Assembly (NCBI GenBank): GCA_001630475.1
Contig: KV419420.1
Span: 394,097 to 458,096 of the forward strand
Direction of reading: 5' to 3'
Origin: Sistotremastrum niveocremeum HHB9708
Taxonomy: Eukaryota > Basidiomycota > Agaricomycetes > Sistotremastrales > Sistotremastraceae
Length of the DNA: 64,000 nt
Position numbers and translations under genes: made by a program. Shown piece after piece: positions 59,472-64,000 of this stretch; the stretch's first letter is position 1; the number at the start of each line of letters is the position of its first letter. The notes below the pieces were generated by a model, which was not told the DNA's origin, did no database searches, and saw only the letters and a list, made by a program, of their open reading frames with translations.

Positions 59472-60075
59472 TTCCCTCCTATATTCCTTAAGTCGAGCCT
59501 GAGAGACAGACGCGTACAGCTTCGCTTCGAGTGCGTTGGATCTTCTTGAGAGATGGAAGGACAATATTGACGCGTCTTGGGTGAGTTGAGTTCTTGTACA
59601 CTTCTGGCCAGATTGATACAGCCTCTCATATTGTCTTCTTCGTCCGGCCGTGGATCTCAGTTCTTGGCGGGTGGATAGGGTCTGCAGTTCTGCAGCTAGG
59701 TTCTGGTACTACATCGAGTCCACTGCCAGCGTTCAAAAATTGCTGATCCGGTTTCAACTTTGAATATCATCCCTATGCTTCATCATGGTCTTGTGCCTCT
59801 TGCTGGTCTATCTATAGATATTAAACAGAACATGTGACATTGTAAAGGCGTTATATATTGATAGTACACCAACCTCAGAACCTACAAGGGCTCTAACGAA
59901 CGGACTTCAAACATGTGAGCGCTCCAAACGAACTCTGAGCGCTCCCGATCGTATGTTAGTATGTTAAGAGCAGAAGTCGCCCAAAAACACAGCACACATG
60001 GGGCGGTAAATTGGGGGAAGAATTTTCAGGGGTAATTAAGGATTTACAGGCAATGGGAGATAAAATACGAAGTCC
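59472..60075. other. No gene recognised
   Basis: 3' flank of the receiver-domain gene; nothing coding seen. Confidence 0.4.
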
Positions 60076-60083
60076 GTGCAGGT

Positions 60084-60382
60084 TAAGGATAGCAACGAGT
60101 ATATACTCGTGGACTCAGGTACCTGTGCACAGGTACCTGCAGTTTTTTTTCAGGCCGTGGACTCGTATCTGCCTCTGATTTTGGGCCAAAATGCTGGACT
60201 CGTACTCAGGTACCCGCGAGTCCCTCTGCCAAAAAACACAGGTACCTGCCCACGGGTACCTGTATTTTCAATTTTTTTCTCAGAGCGGGCTGTATCTGGA
60301 CTCGTGTTTGCTTAGTAAGCAGGTACCTGTACTTGAGTACCCACGAGTACCTGTATTTTTGCGGTATTCGTTGCTATCCCTA
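60084..60382. mobile_element. Non-autonomous hAT-like MITE, 299 bp, with perfect 8-bp target duplication
   Basis: Flanked by GTGCAGGT at 60076-60083 and 60383-60390. Terminal inverted repeats are TAAGGATAGCAACGAGTAT and, inverted, TAGGGATAGCAACGAATAC. The interior is filled with CAGGTACCTG-type palindromes and CGAGT/ACTCG pairs, so most of the element is self-complementary. No coding capacity. The perfect target duplication implies a fairly recent insertion. Confidence 0.9.
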
Positions 60383-60390
60383 GTGCAGGT

Positions 60391-61575
60391 ACAATTGAGA
60401 CAGGGAGACGATCTGAAGTGCCGAGCGATCCGGGGATATGTGAGTCTTGAGGCTCCAGTGCAAGGGAGACTAGTCAGACAGTCGTTTTGTTGATGTTGTT
60501 GATAAGCAGGTTGCGATGACGTATGAACGCGAGGATTGGAGATGAGTGTAATGGGCATATCGGAACACAAGAGTAAAAGGCCAAAAAATCGGGGTACATT
60601 CGTGCGTCGTGCGACTCCTGTCTCTACGGGTATCAAAATATTCTGTGGTCTTCCGTGTGCGGCCCAGAGCGAAAGGAATAGCCAAGAAATGTTCGTGCCG
60701 AGGCTCAGTGGGGTTTGGGAGGCCTTTTTCGGTCTGGAGAGAGAATCAGGGGGCCTGGATCAGGGTCACAGCAATGGCTAGAGCAGGTAAACGGAGCGAA
60801 GGTAGCCAGAGGACTTCAGGTGCCAGAGCACGGTCATCGGATGACCATCTTGAGCGGTAGACGTATGGAAATGGTGGAGGGACGGCGTCTGAGGCGGTCA
60901 CATGGTGCGCTGTGTATGTTTCAGAGAGGACCGGTGTGCGCATAGAGGGCGATCAGTTCGCAGGCCTCTTCACAGTCGTTAGAGGGAATGCTGGAGCAAA
61001 TAGATCAAATTGTGACCTACCTCCCACTTCGGTCCTTCGGCTGAGTGATCAACGTCCCACTCAACCCTCTCCGTTATCCGTACGTTTATGAAAAGATTAA
61101 TTCGGGAAGCCATGCCCGTTCTCAAGACTCGATGCGCGAACAAAGCGGCTGTCGCGGCATCCAGGAGAGACCGGTGGTGCGATGGCGGCGGATGAGATGT
61201 TGAGTGGAAGTTGAGGTGCCAGCCAAACAGAGGCAAACAGTCACGTCGTTTGCGGCTCACGTGATAAGCTTTCTGACGTTTCCAAATTCGGGTCGGTAAG
61301 CGCAAGACATCGCGGTCACTGTATCCAGGATGATGATTCCATCCGTCCTTGCACTGGATATCAATTTAGCGGCCTGGCGAGCTCACAGTCCGTGCTAGTG
61401 ATTGAGTATTGATTTTCTGTAAACACAGATTGTTATCTCGGATTCATTATACACAGGTATTGTCCTTGCATGAATGTTGATGTCGAAGTGATCGACGACC
61501 GCAGGGGCCTGGGAAGGTGAGGCTGACGACTGACACGAATTGTCGCGTATTAATCTTATGATTGCGGTAAGTGAA
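60391..61575. other. No gene recognised
   Basis: Frames of up to 118 codons overlap each other on both strands and show no motif. The first part of the largest one lies in the MITE. Confidence 0.35.
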
Positions 61576-61581
61576 TGTCCA

Positions 61582-62337
61582 CTAGGGTAACAAATATGCA
61601 GGCGCTCGCCTCGCCTGCAAGTCTATATAGTACTGATCCAAATCCATCGGATCTCCCTCGCTCAAGTGCCGCCGATACCCATCCACTGCCCAATCCAGTT
61701 GCCCAGGAAAGTATCGGATGCGGTACTGACGAGCCAATCCTGTGTAGGGCGGCCCACACATGTCGTAGATCGCATTGTTCTGATGCGGGTGACCTCGCAT
61801 TTGGGCAATGACCGCTGTGTCCTCACGATCACAATCACACTGCACAAACTGGTAGATGGGCCCTTGATGGACGATGTGCTGGACTCCGTATATCGTGAGG
61901 TGTGACTGATTGGGATCCCCGCCAAAAGGAGCTAGGCACCATATACCTCTCACATCACCTCGAACCCATCCGTCATGATGTCCCAGAGGCATGGCATGGG
62001 AATGGTTCGGCGCCCATCTTCGGTCAGTCTCGACCAGCTCCTCGATAACATCTGCCACGCAAGAGTGATGCACGTAGCAGTGCATTCTCAAGGTATCGTC
62101 CTCGGCTCGAATTCGTCCACGGATTTGATCCTCAAGTATATGTGCCATGGGCACCGTGAACATCACGTTGTACCTGCGAAATAGATCCCTGATCTCGTGC
62201 CATTCCCGGAAGTGTCTTTTGAAGTGGAGGTGGATAGATGTGGCCGCAATCTGTCCAGTTTGACGGCCAAGCTCAATGCAAGAGAAGGCCCCAGTGACCT
62301 CCCCTCTCAAAACTCTATTGAGGTCGGGGTAGGGCAT
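61582..62337 (-). CDS. Orphan 251-residue protein
   Basis: Single uninterrupted minus-strand frame starting MPYPDLNRVLRGEVTGAF and ending RRAPAYLLP. It is His-, Trp- and Asp-rich (LGHHDGWVRGDVRGIW, QCDCDREDTA, YDMCGPPYTG), with no signal peptide or membrane segment. A TATATAAGAG-like box lies at 62378-62386, about 45 bp upstream of the ATG. I recognise no family. The length, lack of stops and composition favour a real gene. It could be linked to the coding fragment at 62905-63618, on the same strand beyond the MITE, but the promoter argues for a separate gene. Confidence 0.6.
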   Translation of the reverse strand: MPYPDLNRVLRGEVTGAFSCIELGRQTGQIAATSIHLHFKRHFREWHEIRDLFRRYNVMFTVPMAHILEDQIRGRIRAEDDTLRMHCYVHHSCVADVIEELVETDRRWAPNHSHAMPLGHHDGWVRGDVRGIWCLAPFGGDPNQSHLTIYGVQHIVHQGPIYQFVQCDCDREDTAVIAQMRGHPHQNNAIYDMCGPPYTGLARQYRIRYFPGQLDWAVDGYRRHLSEGDPMDLDQYYIDLQARRAPAYLLP

Positions 62338-62607
62338 ATGTCGTAGAATGATGAGGTGATTCCCGCGTTATTGTCCGCTCTTATATTTGCTGTGAAAGTG
62401 ACTGTCTCGGATACAGGATTTTTGTAATTTGTCTCATAGCATACGACTCTTCCGAGACACCCGAAAATCTTTTGGGTGTCCTAATGTGTAATACCGATTA
62501 TCCCATGTAATGCAAATCCATGTCTACCTGAAACCGATGAAACAGCCGCCAGCGAGAACATGAGGCCACCGCTTCAAACCACACTTTTTTTTATAATCCT
62601 TCAGCTT

Positions 62608-62907
62608 TAAGGCCTCCAACGAGTATGTACCTGTGGTACTCAGGTACCTGCGTGCGGGTACCTGCCTGTTTTTTTGGGCCAAAATCCCATACCCGTACTT
62701 GCCAAGTACAGGTACCCATGCAGGTATACCTGCCAAAACTGTCTTGTTTTGTGGTTAAATGGTGAAATTAGAACACTTTGTTGGAGGCAGGTACCTGCCA
62801 AAATGTTCAAGGGCCAAACTCATACCCACGCACGCTAATTTTGGCAGGTACCTGCGCAGGTATACCTGCGGGTACCCTTAAATTGACGATACTCGTTGGA
62901 AGCCTTA
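62608..62907. mobile_element. Non-autonomous hAT-like MITE of the CAGGTACCTG family, 300 bp
   Basis: Termini TAAGGCCTCCAACGAGTAT and, inverted, TAAGGCTTCCAACGAGTAT. The interior is packed with GCAGGTACCTGC-type palindromes. Same length and terminal CAACGAGTAT as the copy at 60084-60382. The flanking 8 bp (TTCAGCTT against ATACACGG) do not match, so the site has been rearranged or the element is older. Its right end supplies the stop codon of the neighbouring coding fragment. Confidence 0.85.
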
Positions 62908-63618
62908 ATACACGGAGCGAATTTCGGTCGCCCGGTCAGGAAAGGCCCATGATAGCTCTCTTGACGTCGTGCTTGCCATCTATGATTGAGGCCACATGAA
63001 TACAACTGGTTACCCTTAGAAACTGATAACTCACATCATGTGGGAGAAGGTACAACACATACACTGCAGCATCAGCCGGCCAGGCCTCTCGGCTCTTGAG
63101 ATCCATCAAGAGAGAGTTAGTAGGATCCCCCGGCTGCAGTGCTGTGCCCGAAAACCGAGCCTCTTCATAACGACATACCCTCTGGTATGCGCTATGAGGC
63201 GAATCGAACTCTTCAGAATGAGGCACAGGAGCCACACTGGCAAATAGATTAAAAAGATGGAGTTGGTCGCTCATATCGTGGTCAGGATGCCCATCCAGAA
63301 ACTGATCGAGCAGGGCGTTCCAGAGGTTTGCCACGGTGACCCCACCGACTGGAAGAGAGAGCGGTCCCCAGGTTCGGGGCATGTCCGTTCGGCCTAGCCA
63401 GAGACCAACATGCTGTTGACCAGATTCTGGGGCGCCCCACATGTCTGCATCACTGGACTTGCTGCTGTGGCTATGGACCGAAGAAACATCGGTCATGGAA
63501 GGCTCAACCATAGGGCTTGGGGAACCTTGAACCACACTCTCCTCAGATCTGGCAGTGAAAGGATTCACAAATACAGAGCGAGCGGACCCTGGTGAGCTGA
63601 TGCTCTCAAAGTCCCAGT
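62905..63618 (-). pseudogene. Coding fragment trapped between two hAT MITEs
   Basis: Minus strand. The frame is open from the MITE junction at 63618 (NWDFESISSPGSARSVFVNP) through a Ser-rich stretch, LWLGRTDMPRTWGPLSLPVG, LLDQFLDGHPDHDMSDQLHL and a domain ending VYVLYLLPHD. A 55-bp GT-AG intron (62980-63034) then leads in frame to ASTTSRELSWAFPDRATEIR and a TAA at 62905-62907, the terminal bases of the 300-bp MITE. The other MITE abuts the 5' side. About 218 residues are readable without stops. I recognise no family. The original gene was probably longer on both sides; whether the remnant is expressed is unknown. Confidence 0.55.
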
Positions 63619-64000
63619 TAGGGTTTTAAGGTCCAGTCCATGTGACTGCAAAAAACTGCAGTTGCAGTCAGGTTGCAACTGGACCTGCAGTTGCGGTCTT
63701 TTTGATTTCTGAAAATTAGGCAACTGGCAACTGCAGTTGTAACCAGTCGCAACTGTGGTCGCAACTGAGGACCCTTAAGGGTCCCCAAACAGGATGGCCA
63801 CAGGGTATTTTGGGTCTCAAGTGGGTCTTTATACCCTTGTTTTCATCATATATTGCATTCTATAGGGTTATTAAGTATTACTAGACACTATATGACCACT
63901 GATAAGACCCAAAAACAATATATAAATGAATAAAATAGTGGTTTATACCAGTTATGACCTCAGTTGCTGCCCATGACTGGTCAGGCAACTGGTCTTTTTG
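63619..64000. mobile_element. hAT-like MITE, second copy of the 516-bp family, cut by the window end
   Basis: Begins TAGGGTTTTAAGGTCCAGTC and matches the element at 15596-16111 in inverted orientation, through CCCTTAAGGGTCC, the ACTATATGACCACTGATAAG block and CAACTGGTCTTTTTG. The right end and target duplication lie beyond the window; the left flank is GTCCCAGT. Confidence 0.88.

Noticed and set aside
60280-60636. 118-codon minus frame and neighbouring plus frames near the MITE
   Set aside because: Their composition comes from CAGGTACCTG repeats of the MITE, which are stop-poor in several frames; not a gene.
1-64000. CRISPR arrays, rRNA, tRNA or bacterial operons
   Set aside because: No regularly spaced identical repeats and no rRNA- or tRNA-like blocks were seen. 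Gene structure is spliced and eukaryotic.
63619-64000. Long terminal repeat interpretation of the TAGGG-ended repeat
   Set aside because: The complete copy at 15596-16111 has inverted termini and an 8-bp target duplication, which fits a hAT-type DNA element rather than an LTR.

Overview
The window reads as nuclear DNA of a filamentous basidiomycete, most likely an Agaricomycete. Genes are split by 45-60 bp introns with GT...AG ends, promoters carry TATAAAA boxes, and the recognisable genes (long-type unspecific peroxygenase, a mushroom-type integrase-core gene, an oxygenase of the fungal TET/JBP-like group) are typical of mushroom genomes. No rRNA, tRNA, CRISPR array, bacterial operon or reverse transcriptase gene was recognised. 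Gene density is low and most of the sequence is old duplicated or repeated DNA.

0.4-8.3 kb: two near-identical peroxygenase genes lie in convergent inverted orientation about 4.2 kb apart, each with a TATA box 97 bp upstream of its ATG. Exon sizes match exactly, except that the second gene carries one extra intron. 8.3-25 kb: decayed DNA with a 386-bp tandem duplication, a 67-bp perfect inverted repeat, a hAT-type MITE with an intact 8-bp target duplication, several copies of a modular repeat sharing one core sequence, and remnants of an unidentified gene family with an HPVSDIP motif. 25-41 kb: an intact 845-residue orphan gene and its segmental duplications. A second copy (37.0-38.5 kb) has lost its C-terminal half, and a third (18.8-19.2 kb) keeps only the first exon; the same unidentified family and modular repeats travel with them. 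41-50.3 kb: a region without recognisable genes, with short tandem duplications and four copies of a TATA promoter module. 51.5-53.3 kb: another HPVSDIP remnant and a cluster of CAGGCCTGATCAGG-like palindromes.

53.3-64 kb: the most gene-like accessory block. An intact integrase-core (DDE) gene and a TET/JBP-like 2-oxoglutarate/Fe(II) oxygenase gene converge with about 160 bp between their stop codons. They are followed by a response-regulator receiver-domain gene with a TATA promoter that ends directly after the REC domain, a 299-bp hAT MITE with perfect 8-bp target duplication, an orphan 251-residue gene, and a coding fragment trapped between two different hAT MITEs, one of which supplies its stop codon.

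Functionally, the peroxygenase pair would provide secreted heme-thiolate oxyfunctionalisation. The integrase/oxygenase pair would be a mobile-element-associated set with a possible DNA-base-oxidation activity. The rest is a record of duplication, transposition and decay.
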